This document shows, in pieces, positions 15,906 to 25,500 of a DNA stretch of 39,389 nt (position 1 is its first letter; the number at the start of each line of letters is the position of its first letter). Source of the DNA: Clostridia bacterium (GTDB lineage: Bacteria > Bacillota > Clostridia > UMGS1810); NCBI GenBank assembly GCA_016293435.1, contig JAEDEG010000011.1, positions 1 through 39,389 on the forward strand. Reading direction: 5' to 3'. The notes below the pieces were generated by a model that saw nothing but the letters and a program-made list of their open reading frames with translations, made no database searches and was not told the DNA's origin. The position numbers were made by a program, and so were the translations under genes.

Positions 15906-16825
15906 ATTTTGCAGCTTCGAAACGAAAAAAGAAAAAAGATGTAGAATTAATATGCTTTATTCTGTTTGCAGTATTAATTCCCGTTATCCACTGGTTGGTT
16001 TTTTATGTTTATGCCAATGGGTCATCAATTGTAATGGGCTTTACAAATTCCCAAGGAAGATTATCCTTTGAGAACTTTGTCAGACTTTATGAAGAGTTTA
16101 AAATGCCTACTTCCTCGATTAGAATTGCATTGAAAAATACTCTTATAACATACGTAATAGGTTTGGTATTGTTTATTCCGCGTATATTAGTCTCTTATTT
16201 CCTCTACAAACAAATACCCGGGGCAAGTTTTTTTAGAATTGTATTTTTTATACCTTCAATTTTGTTTTCGGTATGCGTAGCAATGTGTTTCACAAGAATG
16301 GTTGGAACAAGCGGATTTATTGCAAAGATGGTAGGAGATATCTTAGGAATGGATAGAGTTCCTGAACTCCTTGCAGATTCGAGATTTGCTAATTATGTTA
16401 TATGGGGACAGATGATTTGGTTAGGATTTCCGGGAGACATGATTATTTGGGGCGGAACATTTGCCCGCATTCCAAATGAAGTATTAGAGTCGGCGAAAAT
16501 TGATGGTGTAACTTGGTGGAGCGAGTTCACAAGAATTACCGTGCCTCTTGTATGGCCAACGGTAGCTCTTAAATTGGTTTTGACTGCCGCTACAATTTTT
16601 AGCGCAACAGGTCAAGTATTCTTATTGACCGGGGGAGGTTACGGAACAGTTACTCTATCTGCTTGGCAGTATATAACATTGTTAGAAGGATCAGGTTCAA
16701 GATATACTTCAAATGTTTATAATTATTTGTCAGCAGTTGGTATTGTCATGACGGTAATAGCGGTTAGTATTTCACTTGTTATAAGGAAATATACTGATAA
16801 GGCATTTGATGATATAGACTTCTAA
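15902..16825 (+). CDS. Sugar ABC transporter permease (CUT1, MalF/UgpA type)
   Basis: The 307-residue protein has about six hydrophobic spans starting with LICFILFAVLIPVIHWLVFYVY. The EAA loop that docks on the ATPase is ESAKIDGVTWWSEFTRITVPLVWP, from about Glu196. It overlaps the upstream surface-protein gene by four bases and is followed 15 bases later by the second permease. The two make a heterodimeric channel for an oligosaccharide. No ATPase gene is in the window, as is common in Firmicutes where one MsmX-type ATPase serves several importers. Confidence 0.93.
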   Translation: MNFAASKRKKKKDVELICFILFAVLIPVIHWLVFYVYANGSSIVMGFTNSQGRLSFENFVRLYEEFKMPTSSIRIALKNTLITYVIGLVLFIPRILVSYFLYKQIPGASFFRIVFFIPSILFSVCVAMCFTRMVGTSGFIAKMVGDILGMDRVPELLADSRFANYVIWGQMIWLGFPGDMIIWGGTFARIPNEVLESAKIDGVTWWSEFTRITVPLVWPTVALKLVLTAATIFSATGQVFLLTGGGYGTVTLSAWQYITLLEGSGSRYTSNVYNYLSAVGIVMTVIAVSISLVIRKYTDKAFDDIDF

Positions 16826-16840
16826 TGGGAGGGATAAAAA

Positions 16841-17707
16841 TTGAAACGTCTTAAAAGCTTTGATCGTAAATCTCCGGCAGAAATTGTACTATATTGTTTA
16901 GTATCATTGCTTTTTGCTGTAGTTGCATTTAGTTATTTATATATTGTTTTTTGGGCTGTTATGTCGGGAGCGAAAACACATACGGAAATAGTATTAGCTC
17001 CGTTTTCTTTACCGAAAAAATGGAATTGGTCGCATTATATTGAAGTATTTTCTTTGTTAAATGTTAATGGTCATGGTTTCTTCGAAATGTTATTTAACAG
17101 CTGTTATTTTTCGATAGTAGGATCTTTGATTAATCAGTTTGTTACAATAACTTTTGCATATTGCTGTTCAAAATACAAATTTCCCGCATCAACGCTACCA
17201 TATACGATAATTATGATTATGATTACATTACCGATTTATGGTGCCGGTGGTGCTACATACAAATTATACCGAAATTTAGGTTTAGTTGATTCCTACGCTC
17301 ACATTCTTTGTTCTGCCGGAGGAATGAACCTTAACTTCTTGTATTATAGAGCTTTCTTTAAGAATTTATCGTGGACTTATGCAGAAGCCGCGCAAATTGA
17401 CGGTGCGGGCCATTTCGGAGTTTATTTTAAAGTTATGCTTCCTCAGGCAAGGCCGATTTTCGGAGCATTATTCTTATTATGTTGGTTAGGCTCTTGGAAT
17501 AGTTATGAAAGCGCATTGCTTTATTTGCCTAATTTGCCCACACTTCCGGTTGGAATATATCAGTTCAACACCGAAATGATTTATCGTGCAAGACTTGACA
17601 TTTTGTTTGCTGCATGTGTTTTAGTATCTTTACCTGCATTATTGTTATTTGCACTTTTTAACAAGGTAATAACAAGCAATGTTTCTTTAGGCGGGATCAA
17701 AGGATAA
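16841..17707 (+). CDS. Sugar ABC transporter permease (CUT1, MalG/UgpE type)
   Basis: The 288-residue partner permease carries the EAA loop AEAAQIDGAGHFGVYFKVMLPQARP around residues 181-205. Hydrophobic spans include IVLYCLVSLLFAVVAFSYLYIVFWAVM near the N-terminus and LFAACVLVSLPALLLFALF near the end. The start codon is TTG at 16841. GGAGGG stands seven bases upstream and no good ATG is nearby. The C-terminus NVSLGGIKG is typical of the family. Confidence 0.92.
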   Translation: MKRLKSFDRKSPAEIVLYCLVSLLFAVVAFSYLYIVFWAVMSGAKTHTEIVLAPFSLPKKWNWSHYIEVFSLLNVNGHGFFEMLFNSCYFSIVGSLINQFVTITFAYCCSKYKFPASTLPYTIIMIMITLPIYGAGGATYKLYRNLGLVDSYAHILCSAGGMNLNFLYYRAFFKNLSWTYAEAAQIDGAGHFGVYFKVMLPQARPIFGALFLLCWLGSWNSYESALLYLPNLPTLPVGIYQFNTEMIYRARLDILFAACVLVSLPALLLFALFNKVITSNVSLGGIKG

Positions 17708-17773
17708 ATTTTTATATTTGGTACTTTTATAAATTTATTTATAAAGTTCATTATTTTGAAGGGAAAATTGACT

Positions 17774-19330
17774 ATGAAAAACTTTAAAAGATTAATCGCA
17801 ATTATATTGTCAATCACATTGTTTGTTTGTTGCTTTGCAGGTTGCGGAAAAGGCGGAGCATCTACTTCCGGCAAGGGAACCAATAGCAAAACAGATATTG
17901 AAATTAGTTATTGGAATGCCGGATTAGATCGTTTTTGGCTTGAAGGTATAATAGATGCTTTTAATAAAAAGTATCCGGAATACCATGCTTATTATTCTGC
18001 TTCATCTTCTGCGGCAACCGTTAATGCTACATTCGGAATTGATGGAGATACAATAGATTTATATCTTTCTAATATCAAGTATGATGTTTCAAACTTGGAG
18101 CCTCTTGATGATGTTTTGAATTCTACGGTTGAGGGTGACAAAAAGCCGTTAATTGAGAAGTTTAATAAGGGCTATCTTGACTTCGTTAAGGCATCTGACG
18201 GTCATTATTATACTCTTACATTCGGCGGCGGTGTTCTCGGAATAGTTTATAACAAAGAACATTTTAAAAAAGCAGGTATTAAACAGACTCCGCGTACAAC
18301 CAATGAGTTATCTTTGGCTTGTGACAGCCTTAACAGTAGCGGTTATAAACCGATTTGTCATTTCTCTCCGACAGGATATTGGCATTTTTTAAGTGAAGCA
18401 TTATTCTGCCAATATGACGGATTTGATTATTATATTAATAATTTCTATGCTTGCAAAGATAAAAACGGTAATAGTCCAAGTAAAGATGTGTTTACTCAAA
18501 AGGACGGACGTTATCAAGTATTAAAGGCTTACGAAAAAATCATTACACCCGAATATGTGTTAGAGGGCTCAAATTCTGTTGACCATACAACCGCTCAAAC
18601 ACAGTTCCTCAACGGAAAAGCCTCTATGATGGTAAGCGGTTCTTGGCTTTCTAACGAAATGGTATCGGTTGGCGGACTTGATAAGTTCAGTATGATGCGT
18701 ACTCCTGTTATTTCCGCTATAACCGATAAGCTTACTACAGTTAAAAGCGAAGGTGAGTTAAGAAAGCTCATATCCGCTATTGATAGCATAAGCGACGGAG
18801 AGAAGAAAGAATCGGATTATAAAGACGGAGACGATTATGTAGTAGAAGGGGCAAAGATTTCCGCGGCAGATTGGAAATATGTTTGGACTGCACGTCACAC
18901 TATTCCTGCTAACTTCAGCGGTAATGGTGCATATATTCCTAAGTACAGCAACAATGTTACCGGTGCAAAAGAATTCCTTAAATTTTTATTCTCGGATGAA
19001 GGATATAAGATTTATGCAGATATCCTTAAAATTCCGTTACCGCTTACTTTGTCCACAGGCGAACAAATTGACACTTCTGAATGGAATGTTTTTGAAAAGA
19101 GTCAGTTGGCTTTACTTTTAGAAGCTGAAATTACTCCTGATTATGAAATTGCCGGTAAGCACAGAATTTTTATTGATGGCGGTGCAATGGCATTTGCCGA
19201 TGTTAATTATATTTCAAGTTTATGTGCAGCAAATCAGGGCGACAGAAAAACAGCAACACAGTTATGGGATTTGATTCAGAAGAAGGTTAATGACAATTAC
19301 GAAAAAAAATGGCTTAAGAATATAAAATAA
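17774..19330 (+). CDS. Lipoprotein solute-binding protein of the sugar ABC transporter
   Basis: The product is 518 residues. A lipoprotein signal ends at Cys24 (CCFAGC), followed by a Gly/Ser-rich linker (GKGGASTSGKG). The body fits family-1 extracellular binding proteins: ISYWNAGLDRFWLEGIIDAFNKKYPEY, FGGGVLGIVYNKEHFKKAGI, FLNGKASMMVSGSWLSNEM, GAKEFLKFLFSDEGYKIYADI. It is longer than the common 400-450 residues, mostly through an insert near residues 330-375. ATG 17774 is chosen over TTG 17756 because AAGGG then sits at a workable distance and the signal starts MKNFKR. It should present the ligand to the two permeases just upstream. Confidence 0.93.
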   Translation: MKNFKRLIAIILSITLFVCCFAGCGKGGASTSGKGTNSKTDIEISYWNAGLDRFWLEGIIDAFNKKYPEYHAYYSASSSAATVNATFGIDGDTIDLYLSNIKYDVSNLEPLDDVLNSTVEGDKKPLIEKFNKGYLDFVKASDGHYYTLTFGGGVLGIVYNKEHFKKAGIKQTPRTTNELSLACDSLNSSGYKPICHFSPTGYWHFLSEALFCQYDGFDYYINNFYACKDKNGNSPSKDVFTQKDGRYQVLKAYEKIITPEYVLEGSNSVDHTTAQTQFLNGKASMMVSGSWLSNEMVSVGGLDKFSMMRTPVISAITDKLTTVKSEGELRKLISAIDSISDGEKKESDYKDGDDYVVEGAKISAADWKYVWTARHTIPANFSGNGAYIPKYSNNVTGAKEFLKFLFSDEGYKIYADILKIPLPLTLSTGEQIDTSEWNVFEKSQLALLLEAEITPDYEIAGKHRIFIDGGAMAFADVNYISSLCAANQGDRKTATQLWDLIQKKVNDNYEKKWLKNIK

Positions 19331-19347
19331 GCAGAGGATTTTAAAAT

Positions 19348-20910
19348 ATGAAATTAAAAAAATATAAAAAAATTCTACTTATTTTTTCTGTTTTGTCAGC
19401 GGTTGTTTTAACGGCGGTACCGGGATTCTCGGTATCTGCCGGACAAATAATAAAATCGAGTACTATTGTAAATTCAGACGGCGAATTAAATGCAAATGAA
19501 TGGTATGATCCTAACGACAGTATTGAAATAAAAAATAATACGCTTATGATTCCTAACGACAGCACACAGGATACTCGACTTATTTCTAAAACTATTGCCA
19601 AAAGCGAAGACGGTTATACCGATATGTTAAAATTCGATTGCAATATTCGTTTTACGCAAATTGCTTCTGATGAAAAATTCATACTTGCTTTCGGACTTTC
19701 GGGAGTTGAAGCTTATAATGCCGAACCGGGAAATGTTGAAATAGAATTCACCAATAACGGTGGTGTTTGTGCCGGAATTGCCTATTATGATGATGACGGA
19801 AATACAAACGTTTTAACACCTGCAAAGCGTTGTGGAACAATGAAAAGCAATATTAAAATTTCAGTATTGCTGACAACGAATAAAACCATGACGTTAAAGG
19901 TTAACAATTTGGTTTTAGCAACTGTAAAACTGCCTACTTCAGCCGAAGGCAGAGTTGGATTTCTTCAAACTGGTAATTGCGGTGCTGAAATCAGCGATGT
20001 CAAGGCTGACTTTCAATATTACGAACGTCCCGAAAACACAAACTTTTTTGAAGATTTTGAGAGCGGATCATATAACGATAATTTATTCACAATACGCTTT
20101 GGCGGAGCTTCAAGGACCCCATCATATATAGCGGTTGAAAAATACAAAGATAATAATGTTTTGATGTTTAGAAATACTTCACTTTGCTATTTAGGAACAA
20201 AACAGCAGTATTCAAACTTTGAACTTTCATTTGATATACCTTACATTTCTCGTACGACCACTAAGGATGAAAACGGTAAAGTATTAATTCCTCCCTCCAA
20301 TGATTTCGGCATTTCTTTCGGTGATAATGCAGTTAATTTCAGCGGTTATCAGTTTACGACTTCTACGGATTTGATTCTTTTTACACCTTCTTCCACATGG
20401 AGTTATAACCATGAGCCAAAAAAGTTTTTTGTAAAATATGCCGATATGGGATTTTTTGACAGAAATACCGATCAAGGTTTTTCTATTAAAATTGTAGTGA
20501 AAGACGGTAATTTTACCCTTGGATTAAAGTCCTTAAAAGACAAAGAATTTACTACCGTTGCCAATGCTTTTTATGAGAATATGCGTACCGGATTTATTAA
20601 GATTTGGTCGACCGGTGACGCAAATTTTGCTCTTGATAATTTGCGTATAACTAATTTGGACAACAATCCGAATACTGTTGATACAGAATTTAAGTCTGCA
20701 ATATTAACCGTTTCTGATTATGATTATAAGACCGGTGAGCTTAAATTTAATCCTAAAAGTGATGAAGAAACGGCTAAATCAGATGAATCTTTTAATTGGA
20801 TGAGCATTGTTTTATATACCGCGATTAGTTCAGTTGCAGTGTTGGGTATATGTACTGTAATAGCAATAATCAAAAAACGCAAATCGAATAAACGGGGGAG
20901 CGATGTATGA
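19348..20910 (+). CDS. Membrane-anchored surface protein with two LamG/jelly-roll-like domains
   Basis: The 520-residue product has a signal peptide (MKLKKYKKILLIFSVLSAVVLTAVPGFSVSA) and one C-terminal span (MSIVLYTAISSVAVLGICTVIAII) with a basic KKRKSNKRG tail. The two beta-rich halves are residues ~30-225 and ~228-450. The second opens with FFEDFESGSYNDN and contains NFELSFDIPYIS and FALDNLRITNLD, patterns of concanavalin-like glycan-binding or DUF1080-type domains. It lies 17 bases after the solute-binding gene and overlaps the next gene by ATGA. Like the 14157-15905 protein it is likely a surface glycan-capture partner. No catalytic motif was recognised. Confidence 0.72.
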   Translation: MKLKKYKKILLIFSVLSAVVLTAVPGFSVSAGQIIKSSTIVNSDGELNANEWYDPNDSIEIKNNTLMIPNDSTQDTRLISKTIAKSEDGYTDMLKFDCNIRFTQIASDEKFILAFGLSGVEAYNAEPGNVEIEFTNNGGVCAGIAYYDDDGNTNVLTPAKRCGTMKSNIKISVLLTTNKTMTLKVNNLVLATVKLPTSAEGRVGFLQTGNCGAEISDVKADFQYYERPENTNFFEDFESGSYNDNLFTIRFGGASRTPSYIAVEKYKDNNVLMFRNTSLCYLGTKQQYSNFELSFDIPYISRTTTKDENGKVLIPPSNDFGISFGDNAVNFSGYQFTTSTDLILFTPSSTWSYNHEPKKFFVKYADMGFFDRNTDQGFSIKIVVKDGNFTLGLKSLKDKEFTTVANAFYENMRTGFIKIWSTGDANFALDNLRITNLDNNPNTVDTEFKSAILTVSDYDYKTGELKFNPKSDEETAKSDESFNWMSIVLYTAISSVAVLGICTVIAIIKKRKSNKRGSDV

Positions 20911-22340
20911 CGTACAGTAGGATTAAAAAAATAATCAGTTTTACTCTTTGTCTTGCTATGTTTATGTCATTTTGCGGATGCGGTAAAGCTAAAGAAACCT
21001 CTGCAAAAAAAATCGCACCTATGGAGCCGGAAGAAGTATCTACATACTATTTCGATTTTCTCGGCGGTAAAGATGTAATGCCTATTGCAGGTTATCACGG
21101 TCCACAAACTTATCAGTATTCCGCAAAGGGACAAAAATTGCCGGACTATTTTTCAGATGAATTTATGGAGATGGTTGCGGACTGTGGAATTAATATAATA
21201 ACTAATAACGGTGCCGACTATACAAATTCTACCGATAAAGCGAAACGGTTGCTTGATTTAGGAGAAAAATATAAGGTTGGTATTTTCGTTCGTGATTCCA
21301 CAATACTTGATAATCTCGGTGATGAAACATTAAGCATTCAGGAGTTGGATGAGCAAATCAATAAATATGTAAATCATCCTGCATGTGTCGGTATTTATGT
21401 TGTTGATGAGCCCGGAAATGCTACATATTATAGTCAAAACGAAAACAGATATATTAGTTGTTATTCAAAACTCTTTCAGAATTTGAATCAACTTGGTGTT
21501 AAGGGATATGGAAACTTGTATCCTTTAACTTCAATGGGTGCAGTGGATGTTTACAAGAATTATTTACAAGAATACATTGATACATGTCCCGTAGGATATA
21601 TTTCTTATGATAAATATCCGTTTGTAAATGATAATTCACTTACTTATGCTCACGATTATTTTCTTAATTTGTCAGTTGTTCGTAAAGCTGCAGAATCTGC
21701 TGATATTCCGTTTTGGGGATTTGTTCAGTCGGGTGCGCAGTGGAACGATGAGGGCAGATACTTTGATTCAAACGGTTATTTCCCGGGTGAAGGTCAGTTT
21801 ATGTGGCTTGTAAACACAACTTTGGCATACGGTGCTAAAGGAATTCAGTATTTCCCGCTTTTGCAGCCGTATTGGTTTGCTTATTCACTTACCGAGCCGT
21901 TTGACTTTGAGCGTAACGGACTTATCGGTGCTTGGGGTAATAAAACACAATGGTGGTATTACGCTCAAAATGCCAATAAGCAGATTGCGGCAATAGACGA
22001 AGTGCTTATGAATTCTGTAAATAAGGGTGTCATTGTTTCCGAGCAGACCATGAGTGATCACTTCAAAGATGTTGATTACATTATCAAGGGCAAATCCTGG
22101 AGAGAGCTCAGTAATGTTTCCGGTGAAGCAATGATAGGCTGTTTTAACTATAATGGTAAATCAGCTTATTATGTAGTTAATTACGATACAGAGTATGCAC
22201 AGAAAATCAAACTTGATTTCTTTGATCGGTACGATATGACGGTTATTCAAAAAGCTGAGAAAAAATATATAAACGCCTCTTCGTTGGAGCTTACGATGTC
22301 AGCCGGTGAGGGCGTACTCATTGTAATGGGCGACAAATAA
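20907..22340 (+). CDS. Lipoprotein TIM-barrel glycosidase-like protein (paralogue A)
   Basis: The 477-residue product has a lipobox ending at Cys25 (SFCGC). The barrel-like body contains VMPIAGYHGPQ, DCGINIITNNG, CVGIYVVDEPGN, YISYDKYPF, FWGFVQSGAQW and LAYGAKGIQYFPLLQPYWF. It ends with a small beta domain (GCFNYNGKSAYYVVNYD...SAGEGVLIVMG) like that of many clan GH-A or GH-D enzymes. The invariant Asp167-Glu168-Pro is the best catalytic candidate. Two paralogues occur downstream in this window. The exact CAZy family was not recognised. Its place at the end of the transporter operon supports extracellular trimming of the imported glycan. Confidence 0.72.
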   Translation: MTYSRIKKIISFTLCLAMFMSFCGCGKAKETSAKKIAPMEPEEVSTYYFDFLGGKDVMPIAGYHGPQTYQYSAKGQKLPDYFSDEFMEMVADCGINIITNNGADYTNSTDKAKRLLDLGEKYKVGIFVRDSTILDNLGDETLSIQELDEQINKYVNHPACVGIYVVDEPGNATYYSQNENRYISCYSKLFQNLNQLGVKGYGNLYPLTSMGAVDVYKNYLQEYIDTCPVGYISYDKYPFVNDNSLTYAHDYFLNLSVVRKAAESADIPFWGFVQSGAQWNDEGRYFDSNGYFPGEGQFMWLVNTTLAYGAKGIQYFPLLQPYWFAYSLTEPFDFERNGLIGAWGNKTQWWYYAQNANKQIAAIDEVLMNSVNKGVIVSEQTMSDHFKDVDYIIKGKSWRELSNVSGEAMIGCFNYNGKSAYYVVNYDTEYAQKIKLDFFDRYDMTVIQKAEKKYINASSLELTMSAGEGVLIVMGDK

Positions 22341-22402
22341 AAACGGTCATTAAATATATTTTGGTTTTTCAACATATTTAAGTTTTTTTACAAATATTAT
22401 AT

Positions 22403-22418
22403 GCGGTAAAAATACCGC
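22403..22418. repeat. Short perfect hairpin after paralogue A
   Basis: GCGGTA (22403-22408), loop AAAA, TACCGC (22413-22418). There is no U tract after it, so termination is uncertain. The surrounding 184-base gap shows no convincing consensus promoter. Confidence 0.4.
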
Positions 22419-22524
22419 AGCGGTCAGTATACTATTTGTAAAGTTGAGTCTTAATATGTTTTATAAAGTAATTATTATTTTATCAGCGTTTTTATAAAAA
22501 AATATTAATAGGAGGATAAATTTT

Positions 22525-25500
22525 ATGGTAAAAAAACATTTTTTAAAGATTATTTCTTTAATTTGCACATTGTGTTTGCTGTGTTCTTTGTTTTCATGTG
22601 TTCTTTTTGTTTCAGCAGAAGAACCGGTTGCTTCCTCAAACAATGAGCAGAAGCTTACCTACATAACGCTTCAGGATTTAGGCATAAGCAATGGTTCTAC
22701 TACTACTGTTGCCGGAACTTATGCTCCCGGATTTGATAATACGGTTTTAAGCTTTTACGACACAACCAGCGGAACCGCTACCCCGCGAATCCATTTCGGA
22801 ACCGGGGCGAAAAATGCCAGAGAAGGTATTGGACTGTATTTTGATTATAATCCGTCTAAGCAGATACTAATCAGCGGCAATTACGGTTTTGGGGGAGATA
22901 ATAACAATAAGCTGACTTTCGGCAATGTCGTAATTTCACCTTCAACCTTGGAACTTGAGTGCTTTAACGGTACAAAAATTCTTTATCAGTTTAAAACTCA
23001 GTTTGTAGCTTTGGATAGCGACAATGTAAAAAATGATATACGCTTTACTCTATATATGAATAAAAAGCAAGTATCTGTTGTTGAAATAAAAGACCAAGCT
23101 GAAAAATTGGGCAATAGAATATGGTTGGGTGACGGTACTCATGTTTTGCAGGGCTACCGTGAATTAGAGACTGCCCCCGAAAATGACTTCCATTTCTGGA
23201 CATATAACGATGTCGGAACAGACGGAGATATTACTGGATTGACAGCAACCAAATCTTTGGGCGGCTCTCTTGATAAGACCGTTTTCCGTGCAAAAATAAA
23301 CTTCCCGACAACTTCTTTCGGAACTTTATATATCGGCGGCGGCGACTGGTACGGCTTCTATTTTCAAGCGTCAGGCGATAGCGACTTAACTCTTCATTGC
23401 ATAGCTGATGTGGATACTGCTTTATGTACAATAAAGAGCAGCGATGCCGGAGTTACTTTAAGAGGCAATTCTGATTTAGAAATTGCGCTCTCGGTGGAAT
23501 ATAAAAATGTTAATATCGCAAACGGAACTACCGACCTAAAGGTTGGAGTATGGATTAACGGCAAATTATATAACGGAACTTATTATACAAAAACAGCAGC
23601 TAAGTTGTCGAGACTTGTAATGCGTTTGCATGGCCAACAGGTAAACGGAATTACCGTAACTTCAGTGACCGATTATCCGCATCAGTATACTTTGCCGACC
23701 GATTTTGCAGAGTATACATTATCGGATACCTGTCCGACATTTGCAACGCCAAATAATAACACAGGTAATTTTGATGGTTCTTTACCGATTGATAGTATGG
23801 ATAAGGTTTTGTATTCTGTTAAGGCAAAATTTGGTTCTGCGTCACAATACCACTTTGCTAACACCGGTAGTAGCGGTTATGGCGGAATAACATTACATCC
23901 CTCAAATGGCAAATTGGTAATTGAAAAAGTTGCAGGAAATGTACCTGTTATATCTCTTTCGGTTGATCCTCAGATAGCTATAGGTGCGGATACATTTGTT
24001 AATAATGAGTTCTTATTGCAGTTTACAACCGAGTATGTTGATGCCGATTTTGACGGCAATAAAGATGATTTAAAGATAGGCTATTGGTTTAACGGTACCC
24101 TTTACAAAAATCAGTTTTACTATTATGTTGATGCTGTTCCTTATTTAGGTACCAGAATCAACGGTAATGAAGGAGCACCGGCAGTTGCATCTTATTATGA
24201 ATCTGTTCCCGCAGAGTGTGATAGGAATTGGACATTCAGTAATGTTAATATACCAAACAAAACATTCGGCAGCGGTTGGAATCAAAGTATTATCGGCGGC
24301 GAAAGCCTTGATAATTCTTATTTCTCCGGTTATGCAACCTTCACAGCCGGCGAGCAATACATATTGTTCGGAAGCAGCAAGAGTTATAACGGCTTTGGAT
24401 TTAGAATATTAAATGATCAGAGTATTGCATTTACACTTTCTTGTAGTGGTGGCAACTCATTCCCAAGTTATTTTAGTATGAATGCTTCGGAATTTGGATT
24501 AACCGGTTTCTTTAATCAAAAGATTAAGCTTGGTATGGCAACAAAGCTTTTGAAGAATTACGGCGACGGTAATATCCTTATTGAAGCAATTCCTACAATT
24601 AATGATCAGTTGTATCAGAACAAAGGTTGGATACTTAAAATTGCTTCAAAATACTTTACTGAAAGCATGGTAATAATTAACGGCGTAACAGTTGAAAGTA
24701 CAGAAATGCCGAGCCCGGAAGTACCTGTGGATTTAAAGCAACTTTATTTGAATGATTTTGGCATATCCGGCACAAAGACCAATTGGGCGGGCAACGGCTT
24801 CTATCCCGACGGATTTGTAAATACCGTTACATCTCTTAATGTAAACTTCGGTACAGGTTTAGGAAGACTGCATTTCGGAGCTCAAGGCACAAGCGGCTTT
24901 TCGGGACTTTGCCTTTATAGAAGCGGTGATAACCTTGTTCTTGGAGTTGATAACGAATCCTCACCATTATTCAGTAAGATGGGCGGTTATTCTCCGATAA
25001 CAATAACTCCGAGTTCTGTTGGTTTAACCTCCTTTGCAAATACCGAATTGGCAATTGACTTCGTTATTAATGCTGTTGATATGGATTTTGACGGAGAAAA
25101 TGATGACCTTAAAGTAGGCGTTTTTGTAAATGGAAAATTAGCAAAGAACAGCTATGTTTGCGGTTTTGATGCAGTTTCATCATTAGGTAAAGGCTTCAAT
25201 GTTAATAATGCAGCAGTAGCTAAAATCTACTCTGATGATGCCAATACAGTTGAATATACAGAAGACGGATATACAAAGTATACGCTTATTGACGCAGGAA
25301 TGTCTGACGGTCGGGGCGGTTCATACGGAAAGCTTAAAAATTCTGTCAAAGAGAATATTTACGGTACCGATTATGACAAGGTTATGTTCGGTGCGATGGT
25401 TAAATTTAATACCGTCGGCGGTCGTTTACATTATGCTGCTGCTGATGATAGTGATTTCAGCGGTGTTCAGTTAAGACTTAAAGATGACGGAACACTAATT

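Noticed and set aside
22403..22418. Rho-independent terminator after paralogue A
   Set aside because: The 6-bp hairpin has no U tract; listed only as a hairpin.
22525..22625. Lipoprotein signal for the giant secreted protein (LFSC at residues 22-25)
   Set aside because: The hydrophobic stretch continues past the Cys (VLFVSAEEP) and VSA-EEP is a good signal peptidase I site, so free secretion is preferred, though not excluded.
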